A stretch of DNA of 64,000 bases from Phenylobacterium sp. (GCF_016124325.1 NZ_WGNY01000017.1:62001-126000); one strand, 5' to 3'. Counted from the first letter of the stretch, positions 35,788 to 45,024 are shown. Numbers and translations are program-made. The notes: a model not told the origin generated them from the sequence alone.

Positions 35788-35818
35788 GCAAGGTAGTGAG
35801 CGACGCAAGGTAGCTTGC
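35788..35818 (-). promoter_or_regulatory. Candidate PadR operator
   Basis: GCAAGGTAG occurs twice in direct orientation (35788-35796 and 35805-35813), 17 bp apart. The second copy continues into an inverted repeat GCAAG-GTAG-CTTGC (35805-35818). The block lies 35-65 bp before the PadR start, where an autoregulatory operator is expected. Confidence 0.5.
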
Positions 35819-35880
35819 ATTAAACCTTAGTAACCCGCGCGTCGCCGTGTGACGGGGCCGCCGCCTCCGCGGTTTTCGGG

Positions 35881-37836
35881 CTAGCTCTTCACGCGGACGT
35901 AGTCGCCGGGGGCATCGCCAAGGGGCTTCAGCGGGCCCTTGGCCGGATCGCGGGCCGGGACCTGCTTGCCCGAATGCGCCTTGAGCCACTCGGCCCAGTG
36001 CGGCCACCACGAGCCGGCATGCTCGACCGCGCCGGCCTGCCATTCCTCCAGCGTGGGCGGCAGCTTGTCGTTGATCCAGTGCTGGTACTTGTGGGCCGCC
36101 GGGGCGTTGATGACGCCCGCGATGTGGCCGGAGCCCGCCAGGGTGAAGGTGGTCGGCCCACCGAACAGGCGCGCGCCCTTGTAGACCGACCGCGCGGGGG
36201 CGATGTGGTCCTCCCGGGACGACTGGGCGTAGATCGGGATCTTCACGTCGCCCAGGTTCAGGGTGACGCCATCGAGGACCAGCTCGCCCTTCGCCAGAGC
36301 GTTCTCGCCATAGAATTTGCGCAGATAGAAGGTGTGCAGCGTCTTCGGCATGCGCGTCTGGTCGGAGTTCCAGAACAGCAGGTCGAAGGGCTTCGGCTCC
36401 TTGCCGAGCAGGTAGTTGTTCACGAAGAACGACCAGATCAGGTCGTTCGCGCGCAGGGCGTTGAAGGTATCGGCCATCGACTGGCCCGACAGCACGCCGC
36501 CGCCCTCGTCCATCTTGGCTTCGAGGTCCTTCAGCCAGTCCTCGTTGGTGAAGAGCAGCAGATCGCCGGCTTCGGAGAAGTCCTGCTGGGCGGCGAAGAA
36601 GGTCGCCGCGCCGATGAAGGTGTCGCCCTTGGCCGCCATGTGGGCCAGGGTGGCCGAGAGCAGGGTGCCGCCGATGCAGTAGCCAACCGCGTTCACATGG
36701 TCGACGCCGGCCTGCTTCATGGCCGCGGCGACGCCCTCGTAGATGCCCTCGCGCATGTAGTCTTCGAACGTCTTGGTCGCGAGCTTGGCGTCGGGGTTGA
36801 CCCAGGAGGCCACGAAGACGGTGACGCCCTGCGCCGCGAGCCAGCGGATCATCGAGTTCTCGGGCCGCAGGTCGAGGATGTAGAACTTGTTGATCCACGG
36901 CGGGAAGATCACCAACGGGATCTCGCAAACCGTCTCCGTCGCCGGAGAAAACTGCAACAGCTCGATGATATCGTTGCGGAAAACGACCTTGCCAGGTGCG
37001 GTGGCGACGTTCTCGCCGATCTTGAACAGGTCGTAGTCGGTCTGGGCGATCGACAGTTGGCCGCCGCCGCGCTGGAGGTCCTGCTGGAAGTTCTCCATGC
37101 CCCGCACGAGGCTCTCGCCGCCGCTGGAGAGGACCTCCTTGAGGGCCGTCGGGTTGGAGGCGAGGAAATTCGAGGGCGAGAAGGCGTCGGTGAGCATCTT
37201 CACGAAGAACTCGACGCGGCGCTTCTCCAGCGGATCCACTCCATCGACGTCGGCGACCAAGCCCTCAAGCCAGTTGGCGGTGAGCAGATAGGACTGCTTG
37301 ATGACGTCGAACACGGGATTGTCCGACCAGTCCGGGTCGTTGAACCGCTTGTCGCCACGGGCCGGCTTCACCACGGGCTCGGTCGGCTCGCCGGCGGCGC
37401 GGCGGGCGGCGGCCTGCCAGAGGTCGAGATAGCGCGAGAAGAGGTCGGCCTGCGCGCGCATCACGCGGTCGGGCTGCGCCGCCAGCCGACCCATGACCTG
37501 GGTCAGCGCCGGCGCGACGTGGAAGGGATCTGGCGAGAGGGCCGCTGGCCGGTCGGCCTGGCGCAACGCCATCTCCGCGATGGCGCCCTGGGCGGTGACG
37601 GCGGCCCGCGCGAGGTTGGCCGAAAGGCGCTCGACCTGCGCGCGCTGCTCGGCCGTGAAGGCCACCGGGCCGAAGCCCTCGGGGGACGCGGCCGCCTCGA
37701 TCTTGGCCTCGACCTTGAAGGTCTTCTCCTCGACCACGGGCTCCGGCGCGACCTTCGCCTTGGCCTTTGCGGAGGCCTTCTTGGTTCCGGCCTTCTTCGC
37801 CCGCGCTTTGGGCGAGGACGAGGTATGCTCGCTCAT
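35881..37836 (-). CDS. phaC: Class I poly(3-hydroxyalkanoate) synthase
   Basis: 651 aa from ATG 37836. An N-terminal Lys/Ala-rich stretch (SPKARAKKAGTKKASAKAKA) precedes the PhaC N-domain and an alpha/beta hydrolase core. The catalytic triad is visible: Cys near 385 in the lipase-like box GYCIGGTLL, Asp near 543 in SREDHIAP and His near 571 in GSGHIAGVIN. It polymerises hydroxyacyl-CoA into storage granules. Class I is inferred from length and the absence of phaE or phaR nearby. It is divergent from a small lipoprotein gene, 79 bp between starts. Confidence 0.95.
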   Translation of the reverse strand: MSEHTSSSPKARAKKAGTKKASAKAKAKVAPEPVVEEKTFKVEAKIEAAASPEGFGPVAFTAEQRAQVERLSANLARAAVTAQGAIAEMALRQADRPAALSPDPFHVAPALTQVMGRLAAQPDRVMRAQADLFSRYLDLWQAAARRAAGEPTEPVVKPARGDKRFNDPDWSDNPVFDVIKQSYLLTANWLEGLVADVDGVDPLEKRRVEFFVKMLTDAFSPSNFLASNPTALKEVLSSGGESLVRGMENFQQDLQRGGGQLSIAQTDYDLFKIGENVATAPGKVVFRNDIIELLQFSPATETVCEIPLVIFPPWINKFYILDLRPENSMIRWLAAQGVTVFVASWVNPDAKLATKTFEDYMREGIYEGVAAAMKQAGVDHVNAVGYCIGGTLLSATLAHMAAKGDTFIGAATFFAAQQDFSEAGDLLLFTNEDWLKDLEAKMDEGGGVLSGQSMADTFNALRANDLIWSFFVNNYLLGKEPKPFDLLFWNSDQTRMPKTLHTFYLRKFYGENALAKGELVLDGVTLNLGDVKIPIYAQSSREDHIAPARSVYKGARLFGGPTTFTLAGSGHIAGVINAPAAHKYQHWINDKLPPTLEEWQAGAVEHAGSWWPHWAEWLKAHSGKQVPARDPAKGPLKPLGDAPGDYVRVKS

Positions 37837-37915
37837 CCGGTCGTTCTCCCGCGTGGCGCGACGAACGTTCGCGCTCTTTCGCACAACTCGATCATCGCAT
37901 AAGACCTTGCCGCAA

Positions 37916-38359
37916 ATGAATGCGTCGCGCGCACTTTTTCGAACTGTCTCCGCCGGGAGCCGAGCCGTCGGCGTCGGGATCGGCTGCGCGCTGCTCGCGG
38001 GGTGCATCGGCAATCCGTTCAAGGACGCCAAGGTCGATCCGGATTCGCCGGTGGCCGCCGACGTGGCGCGGATGACCCGGCAGGAGGGAAAATATCCCAC
38101 CTTCGCCAGCATTCCCCCCGCGCCGAAGGACATCCGCCCCGCGCGTCAGTACCGCGAGAGCGCCGAGCAGGTGCTGGCGGAGGGCGAGGCGTTGAAGGCG
38201 GCCACCGCGCCCGACACCTGGACCCTGGAGGGCACCGAGGCCTTCGCGGAGGCCGCCCGCAAGGACGCCGCGCCGCCGCCGCCCGTTTCGGCGGCTGGAC
38301 AGACCGAAGCCTTCGCCCGCGAACAGCGGCAACGAGCTACCCCGCCTCCGCCGCGCTGA
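37916..38359 (+). CDS. Hypothetical lipoprotein
   Basis: 147 aa from ATG 37916. The N-terminus has a basic stretch and the lipobox ALLAGC, so a lipoprotein is likely. The mature part, VDPDSPVAADVARMTRQEGKYPTF, IPPAPKDIRPARQYRESA and a Pro-rich tail, has no catalytic motif. It resembles small alphaproteobacterial envelope lipoproteins that sit beside other genes without a known task. It is divergent from phaC and followed after 160 bp by the aminotransferase gene. Confidence 0.75.
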   Translation: MNASRALFRTVSAGSRAVGVGIGCALLAGCIGNPFKDAKVDPDSPVAADVARMTRQEGKYPTFASIPPAPKDIRPARQYRESAEQVLAEGEALKAATAPDTWTLEGTEAFAEAARKDAAPPPPVSAAGQTEAFAREQRQRATPPPPR

Positions 38360-38436
38360 AGGTCCTCGCCGTCGATCTCCGACGCAGGGCCCGAAAGCCC
38401 CGCGGAGGCGCAAATTTCCTCAAACCCGGCTTGGCG

Positions 38437-38453
38437 GACTCTGCCCCAGAGTC
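38437..38453. promoter_or_regulatory. Palindrome with two GANTC methylation sites upstream of the aminotransferase
   Basis: GACTCTG-CCC-CAGAGTC is a perfect 7-bp inverted repeat whose ends are GACTC and GAGTC, both targets of the cell-cycle methyltransferase CcrM in Caulobacterales. It lies 67-83 bp before the ATG at 38520, in promoter range. GcrA-type control is an inference. Confidence 0.45.
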
Positions 38454-38519
38454 TATCGAAGCCTCACGTCAGCTCACGAACCGGCCGCACGGGCGAAGCG
38501 CGGCGCAAGAGCTCTTAAG

Positions 38520-39740
38520 ATGACACCCGAATTCCACCGCATCCGACGCCTCCCGCCCTACGTCTTCGAGGAGGTCAACCGCATCAAGGCGCGCCTGCGC
38601 GGGCAGGGCGTCGACATCATCGACTTCGGCATGGGCAACCCTGACATGCCGACCCCGAAGCACATCGTCGACAAGCTGGTCGAGACCGCGCGCGACCCCA
38701 AGGCCGGGCGATACTCGGCGTCGAAGGGCATCACGGGCCTGCGCAAGGCCATGGCGAGCTACTATGGTCGCCGCTTCGGCGTGAAGCTGGACCCCGACCG
38801 CGAGGTGATCGCCACCCTGGGGTCGAAGGAGGGTTTCGCGAACCTGGCCCAGGCGCTGACCGCGCCGGGCGACGTGATCGTTTGCCCGAACCCGGCCTAT
38901 CCGATCCACGCCTACGGCTTCATCATGGCGGGCGGGGTGATCCGGCATGTGCCGGCGCTGTCGCCCGAGGACTACCTGTCGGGGATCAGCCGGGCGGTGA
39001 AGCACTCGGCGCCGCCGCCCAGCGTGCTGATCGTGAGCTATCCGTCGAACCCGACGGCCCAGTGGGTCGACCTCGACTTCTACAAGGAGATCGTGGCGCT
39101 GGCGAAGAAGCACGACATGCTCGTGCTGTCGGACATCGCCTATTCCGAGATCTACTTCGAGGACAACCCGCCGCCGTCGCTGCTGCAGGTGGAAGGCGCG
39201 AAGGACATCGCCGTCGAGGTCAATTCGCTGTCGAAGACCTTCGCCATGGCCGGCTGGCGCGTCGGCATGGTGGTGGGCAACGAGCGGATGTGCGCGGCCC
39301 TGGCGCGGGTGAAGTCCTACCTCGACTACGGCGCCTATACGCCGATCCAGGTGGCGGCGGCCGCGGCGCTGAACGGGCCGACCGATTGCATCGACGAGAT
39401 CCGCGGCATCTACAAGGCCCGTCGCGACACCCTGGTCGAGGCGATGCGGCGTGCGGGCTGGGACATCCCGGCGCCGCCCGCCTCGATGTTCGCCTGGGCG
39501 CCGCTGCCGAAACAGTACGAGGAAGCCGGATCCATGCTGTTCTCCAAGCTGCTGGTCGAGGAAGCGGGGGTCGCCGTGGCCCCCGGCATCGCCTTCGGCG
39601 AGTATGGCGAGGGCTATGTGCGGATCGGCCTGGTCGAGAACGAGCAGCGGATTCGCCAGGCCGCCCGCAACGTGAAGAAGTTCCTGACCAACGCCGACGA
39701 GATCCTGGGACGGGCCCACAACGCCCTGGCCGCCCAATGA
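38520..39740 (+). CDS. Class I/II aminotransferase (alanine transaminase-like)
   Basis: 406 aa, fold-type I PLP aminotransferase. IIDFGMGNPDMPTPKHIVDKL, YSASKGITGLRKAMASYYGRRFGV, VSYPSNPTAQWVDLDFY, LSDIAYSEIYFE (PLP Asp/Tyr) and the PLP lysine in NSLSKTFAMAGWRVGMVVGN are all present. The sequence style is that of AlaC/LL-DAP aminotransferase-like alanine transaminases that are often found next to homoserine dehydrogenase. It overlaps hom by 4 bp, so the two are coupled. Confidence 0.9.
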   Translation: MTPEFHRIRRLPPYVFEEVNRIKARLRGQGVDIIDFGMGNPDMPTPKHIVDKLVETARDPKAGRYSASKGITGLRKAMASYYGRRFGVKLDPDREVIATLGSKEGFANLAQALTAPGDVIVCPNPAYPIHAYGFIMAGGVIRHVPALSPEDYLSGISRAVKHSAPPPSVLIVSYPSNPTAQWVDLDFYKEIVALAKKHDMLVLSDIAYSEIYFEDNPPPSLLQVEGAKDIAVEVNSLSKTFAMAGWRVGMVVGNERMCAALARVKSYLDYGAYTPIQVAAAAALNGPTDCIDEIRGIYKARRDTLVEAMRRAGWDIPAPPASMFAWAPLPKQYEEAGSMLFSKLLVEEAGVAVAPGIAFGEYGEGYVRIGLVENEQRIRQAARNVKKFLTNADEILGRAHNALAAQ

Positions 39741-41026
39741 CCGACCGCATGTGGCGTATCGGCGTCGCGGGCCTGGGCACCGTCGGCGCGGGCCTGCTGA
39801 ACTTCCTGTCGGAGCGGCCCGATTTCGCCCCGGCGGGCGGACGGGCCGTCGTGACCGGTGTATCGGCCCGGTCGCGCTCGCGGCCGCGTCCGTTCGACAT
39901 CTCCAACCTGCCGTGGTTCGACGACCCCGTGGCCCTGGCGACCTCGCCGGAGACCGACCTCTTCGTCGAGCTGATCGGCGGTTCGGACGGCCCGGCCAAG
40001 GCCGCCGTCGAGGCCGCCCTGGCCGCCGGCAAGCCGGTCGTCACCGCCAACAAGGCCCTGATCGCCGAGCACGGCGCCGAACTGGCCGCGCTGGCCGAGA
40101 CCAATGGCGCGCCGCTGCTGTTCGAAGCCGCCGTCATGGGCGGGACGCCGGCGGTGAAGATGGTCCGCGAGGCGCTGGTGGGTGACGAGATCCGGTCGGT
40201 CGCCGGCATCCTCAACGGCACCTGCAACTACATCCTCACCGAGATGGAAGCCTCGGGCCGGGCCTTCGAGGAGGTCCTGGCCGAAGCCCAGCGGCTGGGC
40301 TACGCCGAGTCCGACCCCACGATGGACGTCGGCGGTTTCGACGCCGCCCACAAGATTTCGATCCTGGCGGCTCTGGCCTTCGGCTGCGCGCCCAACTTTG
40401 CGGCGGCGGAGATCGAGGGCATCGGCCAGATCGAGCAACTCGACATCCGCCTGGCGAAGGACCTCGGCTATCGGATCAAGCTGGTGGCGTCCGCCGACCG
40501 GTCGCCGGACGGCGTGCTGGTGCGCGTGCATCCCTCGCTCGCCCCGCTGGGCCACCCGCTGGCCCAGGCGGGAGGCGCGCTGAACGCGCTCTTCATCGAA
40601 GGCGAGCGGGTGGGGCGCATCTACGTCCAGGGGCCGGGCGCAGGCTCGGGGCCCACCGCCGCGGCGGTCGCGGCCGACATCGCCGATGTCATGACCGTCG
40701 CCACGCGGCCGGTCTTCCAGAAGCCAGCGGCTTCCCTTCGTCCGTTCCAGCCGGTCGATCCGTCCAAGATGACCGGCCGCGCCTATCTGCGCTTCCTCGT
40801 GAAGGACGAACCGGGCGTGATCGCGGCGGTGTCGGAGACCCTCGCGGAGGCCGGCGTCTCGATCGAGAGCTTCCTTCAAAAGCCGGTCGAAGACGCGCTT
40901 GGCGTGCCGATCGTGCTGACGACACACGCTGTGGCCGAATCCGTGCTGACCGCCGCCGTCGAGCGCATCGCGGGACTTCCATCGGTGCTGGAGCGGCCCC
41001 GGCTGTTGCGGATCGCCCGCATCTGA
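39737..41026 (+). CDS. hom: Homoserine dehydrogenase
   Basis: 429 aa. It reduces aspartate semialdehyde to homoserine for Thr and Met synthesis. NAD(P) motif IGVAGLGTVGAGLLNF, substrate segment GILNGTCNYILTEMEASGRAFEEVLAEAQRLGYAE and DVGGFDAAHK, and a C-terminal ACT domain (about 350-429, LVKDEPGVIAAVSETLAEAGVSIESFLQKP) for feedback by threonine. ATG 39737 overlaps the aminotransferase stop. Confidence 0.96.
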   Translation: MTDRMWRIGVAGLGTVGAGLLNFLSERPDFAPAGGRAVVTGVSARSRSRPRPFDISNLPWFDDPVALATSPETDLFVELIGGSDGPAKAAVEAALAAGKPVVTANKALIAEHGAELAALAETNGAPLLFEAAVMGGTPAVKMVREALVGDEIRSVAGILNGTCNYILTEMEASGRAFEEVLAEAQRLGYAESDPTMDVGGFDAAHKISILAALAFGCAPNFAAAEIEGIGQIEQLDIRLAKDLGYRIKLVASADRSPDGVLVRVHPSLAPLGHPLAQAGGALNALFIEGERVGRIYVQGPGAGSGPTAAAVAADIADVMTVATRPVFQKPAASLRPFQPVDPSKMTGRAYLRFLVKDEPGVIAAVSETLAEAGVSIESFLQKPVEDALGVPIVLTTHAVAESVLTAAVERIAGLPSVLERPRLLRIARI

Positions 41027-41076
41027 GCCAGAGAAGCGCGCTCGCCCGTGCGGCGCCCATAGGGGTTGGAGACGAG

Positions 41077-42030
41077 ATGAGTTCCGAAATCCTGGATCGC
41101 AGTCTGGTGCTGGACGCCGTCCGGGTCACCGAAGCCGCCGCGATCGCGGCCTGGCGACTGGCCGGACGCGGCGACGAGAAGGCCGCCGACCAGGCCGCCG
41201 TCGACGCTATGCGCACGGCGTTGAACGACCTCGAGCTCGAAGGCGAGATCGTGATCGGCGAGGGCGAGCGTGACGAAGCGCCGATGCTCTACATCGGCGA
41301 GAAGGTCGGCCTGGGCGGCAAGCACAAGATCGACATCGCGCTGGACCCGCTGGAAGGGACGACGCTGACGGCGAAGGCGATGGCGAACGCCCTGGCGGTG
41401 ATGGCCTGGGCGCCCAAGGGCACGCTGCTGAACGCGCCCGACACCTACATGGACAAGATCGCCTGCGGTCCCGGCTATCCGCCGGGCGTGATCGATCTGG
41501 ACAAGGCGCCGGCGGAGAACGTGAAGGCCATGGCCGCGGCCAAGGGCGTCGACGCCAGCGAGATCACCGTCTGCATCCTCGACCGTCCGCGTCACGCTGA
41601 CATCATCGCCTCGGTGCGGGCGTCAGGCGCGCGCATCCACCTGATCACCGACGGCGACGTGGCCGGCGTGATCAACACGGCCGACCCCGAGACAGGCATC
41701 GATCTCTACATCGGCCAGGGCGGCGCGCCGGAAGGCGTGCTGGCCTGCGCGGCGCTGAAGTGCGTCGGCGGGCAGTTCCAGGGCCGGCTCGTGTTTCGCA
41801 ACGCCGACGAGCGGGCCCGGGCGGCGCGCGTGGGAATCACCGAGCTCGACAAGAAGTACGACCTGCACGAGATGGTCCGGGCCGACGCCATCTTCGCCGC
41901 GACCGGCGTCACGAAGGGCGCGCTGCTGGACGGCGTGCACATGTCGGGCGGTTTCGTCCACACGCATACCCTGGTCATGAACTCCGCGACCCGCACCGTG
42001 CGGGAAGTGCGCATGAAGCGCCCCGTCTGA
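41077..42030 (+). CDS. glpX: Class II fructose-1,6-bisphosphatase
   Basis: 317 aa, GlpX family, which removes the C1 phosphate of fructose-1,6-bisphosphate in gluconeogenesis. Motifs are GEIVIGEGERDEAPMLYIGE, the metal/phosphate site DIALDPLEGTTLTAKAMANA and ITDGDVAGVI. GGGGTTGGAGACGAG precedes the ATG. It lies 50 bp after hom, the usual hom-glpX order, and recJ lies just beyond the next gene. Confidence 0.95.
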   Translation: MSSEILDRSLVLDAVRVTEAAAIAAWRLAGRGDEKAADQAAVDAMRTALNDLELEGEIVIGEGERDEAPMLYIGEKVGLGGKHKIDIALDPLEGTTLTAKAMANALAVMAWAPKGTLLNAPDTYMDKIACGPGYPPGVIDLDKAPAENVKAMAAAKGVDASEITVCILDRPRHADIIASVRASGARIHLITDGDVAGVINTADPETGIDLYIGQGGAPEGVLACAALKCVGGQFQGRLVFRNADERARAARVGITELDKKYDLHEMVRADAIFAATGVTKGALLDGVHMSGGFVHTHTLVMNSATRTVREVRMKRPV

Positions 42031-42071
42031 CGCGAGGCTCGAAACTCCAGAACCATCGTTCTGCGAGATAG

Positions 42072-42115
42072 GCGTCCCGCGCGTGGATATTCCCGGCTGA
42101 GGGGATTCGGGACGC
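42072..42115 (+). other. Two-part hairpin between glpX and the PEP-CTERM gene
   Basis: Outer arms GCGTCCCG (42072-42079) and CGGGACGC (42108-42115) enclose an inner pairing of ATTCCC with GGGGAT. There is no T-tract, so it is not a typical terminator. The 234-bp gap around it holds no convincing gene. Confidence 0.4.
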
Positions 42116-42264
42116 GCGGCGCGCAACCGGCCGTCGAGTTGCAAGACATGGTTGTTGTGGGCCCGCCTTGGAGCGCCTTAGGTCGCGGCTGCGCCGCTCG
42201 TCGCCCTGGTCTTCGGGGCGAAACGGGACAGGGCGCCAAGCTCAAGTCGTGGGGGAAGCGGAAT

Positions 42265-43014
42265 ATGAAGAACTTCATGGTGGGCGCTGCGGCGCTCCTG
42301 AGCGCCGCGCTCGTCGCGGGCGCGGCATCGGCCAGCACCGTCGTGGTGACGCCGGGCAGTCCGCAGGGTTGGTCCAATCCGGTGGGCGAGAACGGCGGCG
42401 GCGGCTCGGCCTCCATCACCAACGCCTCTGCGCGCTCGGGCAACGGCTCGCTGGAGACGCACGGCGACCGGACGCGCTGGGTGCTGGGCGACCTCTACAG
42501 CTCGTCGTCGGACCTCGGGCTGTTCAGCGATTTCACCGACCTGGCGTTCGAGTATCAGATCGACCCGCTGTCCACGACCTCGTGCTGCGATGCGAAGTAT
42601 TCGCCGGCGCTGCGCCTCGTCGTCTGGGACGGCGCGACCAAGTACGATTTCGTCTGGGAACAGGCCTATCAAGCCGGCGGCTACGGCGCGGCGGGCGCCA
42701 TCGGCGACTGGAACACCATCGCCAGCGGCGGGACCTTCTATCGTAACGGCACGAGCGAACTCGACGAGCGCACCCTGGCGACCTGGGCGGGCGGGCTGAG
42801 CGCCAACGCCTACGTCGGCGCCGTCTACATCGGCGTGGGCAGCGGGATCGGCTCGGGCTACACCGCCTATGTCGACAACATCACCGCCGGCGGTACGACC
42901 TACAACTTCGAAACCGGCGCGGTTCCCGAACCGGCGACCTGGGCGTTCATGATCCTGGGCTTCGCCGGGGCCGGCGCGGCGCTTCGGCGTCGCACGCGTC
43001 TCGCCAACGCCTGA
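42265..43014 (+). CDS. PEPxxWA-CTERM sorting domain protein
   Basis: 249 aa from ATG 42265 with GGGGGAAGCGGAAT upstream. Signal peptide MKNFMVGAAALLSAALVAGA, a Gly/Ser/Thr-rich beta domain, then the C-terminal sorting signal VPEPATWAFMILGFAGAGAAL with RRRTR, the proteobacterial PEPxxWA variant. Such proteins are processed by exosortase and sent to the surface or matrix. No exosortase is in the window. A Cys pair (TSCCD) is unusual for the class. Binding or structural role unknown. Confidence 0.9.
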   Translation: MKNFMVGAAALLSAALVAGAASASTVVVTPGSPQGWSNPVGENGGGGSASITNASARSGNGSLETHGDRTRWVLGDLYSSSSDLGLFSDFTDLAFEYQIDPLSTTSCCDAKYSPALRLVVWDGATKYDFVWEQAYQAGGYGAAGAIGDWNTIASGGTFYRNGTSELDERTLATWAGGLSANAYVGAVYIGVGSGIGSGYTAYVDNITAGGTTYNFETGAVPEPATWAFMILGFAGAGAALRRRTRLANA

Positions 43015-43038
43015 TCGAAGCAACTCTTCGGCTTTGCG

Positions 43039-43066
43039 ACGCCGTCCGCCTGCGCGGGCGGCGTTT
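43039..43066 (+). terminator. Likely terminator after the PEP-CTERM gene
   Basis: ACGCCGTCCGC (43039-43049) pairs with GCGGGCGGCGT (43054-43064, one G-U) around CTGC, followed by only three Ts. It is a strong hairpin with a weak tract. Confidence 0.6.
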
Positions 43067-43164
43067 GCATGTGCGACCGCTTCTGACGTCGCGAGGGGCC
43101 AGGCCATTGGCGACTCGTGGGTCGCCGGTGGATACTGTTGCGATGTTCCAGGACGAACGACCGG

Positions 43165-44961
43165 ATGGCTGACGGCTCGGCCCACGCCGCATTCCTTGGC
43201 GTCGACAACTCCCTGAGCGGGCGCCCGTGGCGTCAGCGCGAGGCGGACGGCCGGGTCGCGCGTCGCCATCAGCTGGATCACGGCCTCTCCGAGCCCCTGG
43301 CCCGGGCCCTCGCCTCCCGGGGCGTGGGAGAGGGGGAGGGGGAGGATTTCCTGAACCCCACCCTGAAGGCGCTGTTCCCCGACCCGTCGTCTTTCGCGGA
43401 CATGGACCGCGCCGCGGAGATCCTGGTCGACGCCCTGGCGGACAAGCGGCGCATCGTGGTGTTCGCCGACTACGACGTGGACGGCGCCTCCTCGGCGGCC
43501 CTGATCGTGCGCTGGTTCCGGGCCATGGGGCTGGAAATCTCGATCTATGTCCCGGACCGGATCACCGAGGGTTACGGTCCGTCGCCCGCGGCGTTCCGGC
43601 GCCTGAAGGACGAGGGCGCCGAGCTGGTGGTGACCGTGGACTGCGGTGCGGCCGCCCACGACGCCCTGGCGTTCGCCGCCGAGATCGGCCTGCCGGTCGT
43701 GGTGATCGATCACCACCTGATGCGGCCCGGGGAGACGCCGGCCGTGGCCGCGCTGGTGAATCCCAACCGGCCCGACTGCACATCCGCACAGGGGCACCTG
43801 GCGGCGGCCGGCGTCACCTTCGTCCTGCTTGTCGCGCTCAACCGGGAGGCGAGGCGGCGAGGGCTGCTGACCGCCGGCGAGCCGAACCTCATGGCCTGGC
43901 TTGATCTCGCGGCCATGGGCGCGATCTGCGACGTCACCCGGCTCACCGGCTTCAACCGAGCGCTCGCGGCCCAGGGGCTGAAGGTGATGACGGCGTGGCG
44001 CAACCCCGGCCTTGCGGCCCTGAGGGATGTGGCCAAGGCGCAAGGACCCGCGACGGCGTTCCACGTCGGCTACCTGCTGGGGCCGCGGATCAACGCGGGC
44101 GGCCGCATCGGCCGCTCGGACCTGGGGGCGCAACTCCTGTCGACCGATGATGCGGAACGAGCGGCCGCCCTTGCGGCCGAACTCGACGCGCTCAACGCCT
44201 CGCGCAAGGACGTCGAGCGCGAGGTCCAGGAAGCGGCGGTCCGCCAGATCGAGCGCGAGAGCAATCAGGCCGACGCCCCGTGCCTGCTGGTCGCCGAAGA
44301 CGGCTGGCACCCCGGCGTGATCGGCATCGTCGCCGGACGCCTGCGCGAACGCTATCGAAAGCCGGTGATGGTGATCGGCATCGATCGCGCCGCCGGCGTC
44401 GGCAAGGGGTCGGGCCGTTCGCAGCCGGGCGTGAACCTTGGCCGTGCGGTACAGGCCGCCTTCGAGGAGGGCCTGCTGCTCTCGGGGGGCGGCCACGCCA
44501 TGGCGGCCGGCCTGTCGGTGCGCCCCGACGCGGTCCCCGAGCTGCGCGCGTTCCTGTGCGAGCGGCTCGCCGAGGAGGCCCGCATCGCCGCCGACGCGGA
44601 CGCGCTGGATGTGGACGCCCTGGTCACCGCCCGCGGCGCCGACCGGGCGCTGTGGACCGAGTTCCAGCGCCTGGCGCCGTTCGGCCCCGGCAATCCCGAG
44701 CCGATGTTCGCCGCCGCCGACATGCGGGTGGAGCGCCCGATGGCGCTGCGCGGCGGGCACGTCCGCTGCACGCTCACCGACGCGTCGGGCGGGCGGCTCA
44801 AGGCCGTCGCATGGCGCTGCGAGGACACCGAAATCGGTCGCCGGCTGATCGTCGAAGGCGCGGCCGTGCATGTCGCGGGGCGCCTGAAACCCGACGACTG
44901 GAAGGGGCGGGAAGGGGTCGAACTCGACATCGAGGACGTCGCCGACCCGCGGCGGGTGTGA
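43165..44961 (+). CDS. recJ: Single-stranded-DNA-specific exonuclease RecJ
   Basis: 598 aa from ATG 43165 (MADGSAHAAFLGVD). 5'-3' ssDNA exonuclease of recombination and mismatch repair. DHH-family motifs are VVFADYDVDGASSAAL (motif I), VTVDCGAAAHDAL, VVVIDHHLMRPGETP (DHH), GPRINAGGRIG and, in the DHHA1 domain, LLSGGGHAMAAGLSVRP, with a final OB-like domain. Length is normal. The Gly/Glu-rich GVGEGEGEDF at about residue 60 aligns with the family's variable loop and is not an insertion. Confidence 0.96.
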   Translation: MADGSAHAAFLGVDNSLSGRPWRQREADGRVARRHQLDHGLSEPLARALASRGVGEGEGEDFLNPTLKALFPDPSSFADMDRAAEILVDALADKRRIVVFADYDVDGASSAALIVRWFRAMGLEISIYVPDRITEGYGPSPAAFRRLKDEGAELVVTVDCGAAAHDALAFAAEIGLPVVVIDHHLMRPGETPAVAALVNPNRPDCTSAQGHLAAAGVTFVLLVALNREARRRGLLTAGEPNLMAWLDLAAMGAICDVTRLTGFNRALAAQGLKVMTAWRNPGLAALRDVAKAQGPATAFHVGYLLGPRINAGGRIGRSDLGAQLLSTDDAERAAALAAELDALNASRKDVEREVQEAAVRQIERESNQADAPCLLVAEDGWHPGVIGIVAGRLRERYRKPVMVIGIDRAAGVGKGSGRSQPGVNLGRAVQAAFEEGLLLSGGGHAMAAGLSVRPDAVPELRAFLCERLAEEARIAADADALDVDALVTARGADRALWTEFQRLAPFGPGNPEPMFAAADMRVERPMALRGGHVRCTLTDASGGRLKAVAWRCEDTEIGRRLIVEGAAVHVAGRLKPDDWKGREGVELDIEDVADPRRV

Positions 44962-45024
44962 TGTCGCCGCACCCGGCTTGCGCCTCAAAACGAAGGCCGC
45001 TATAGAGCGCGCCTCGCGTCACGC

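Noticed and set aside
35820-35834. TTAA-N7-TAAC resembling a CtrA box between padR and phaC
   Set aside because: The second half lacks the TTAA core, so it does not meet the TTAA-N7-TTAA consensus.
43310-43365. GGGAGAGGGGGAGG-like sequence in recJ that resembles an intergenic repeat inserted in coding DNA
   Set aside because: The encoded GVGEGEGEDFLNP aligns with the variable loop before the conserved FLNP segment of RecJ, so no insertion is needed.
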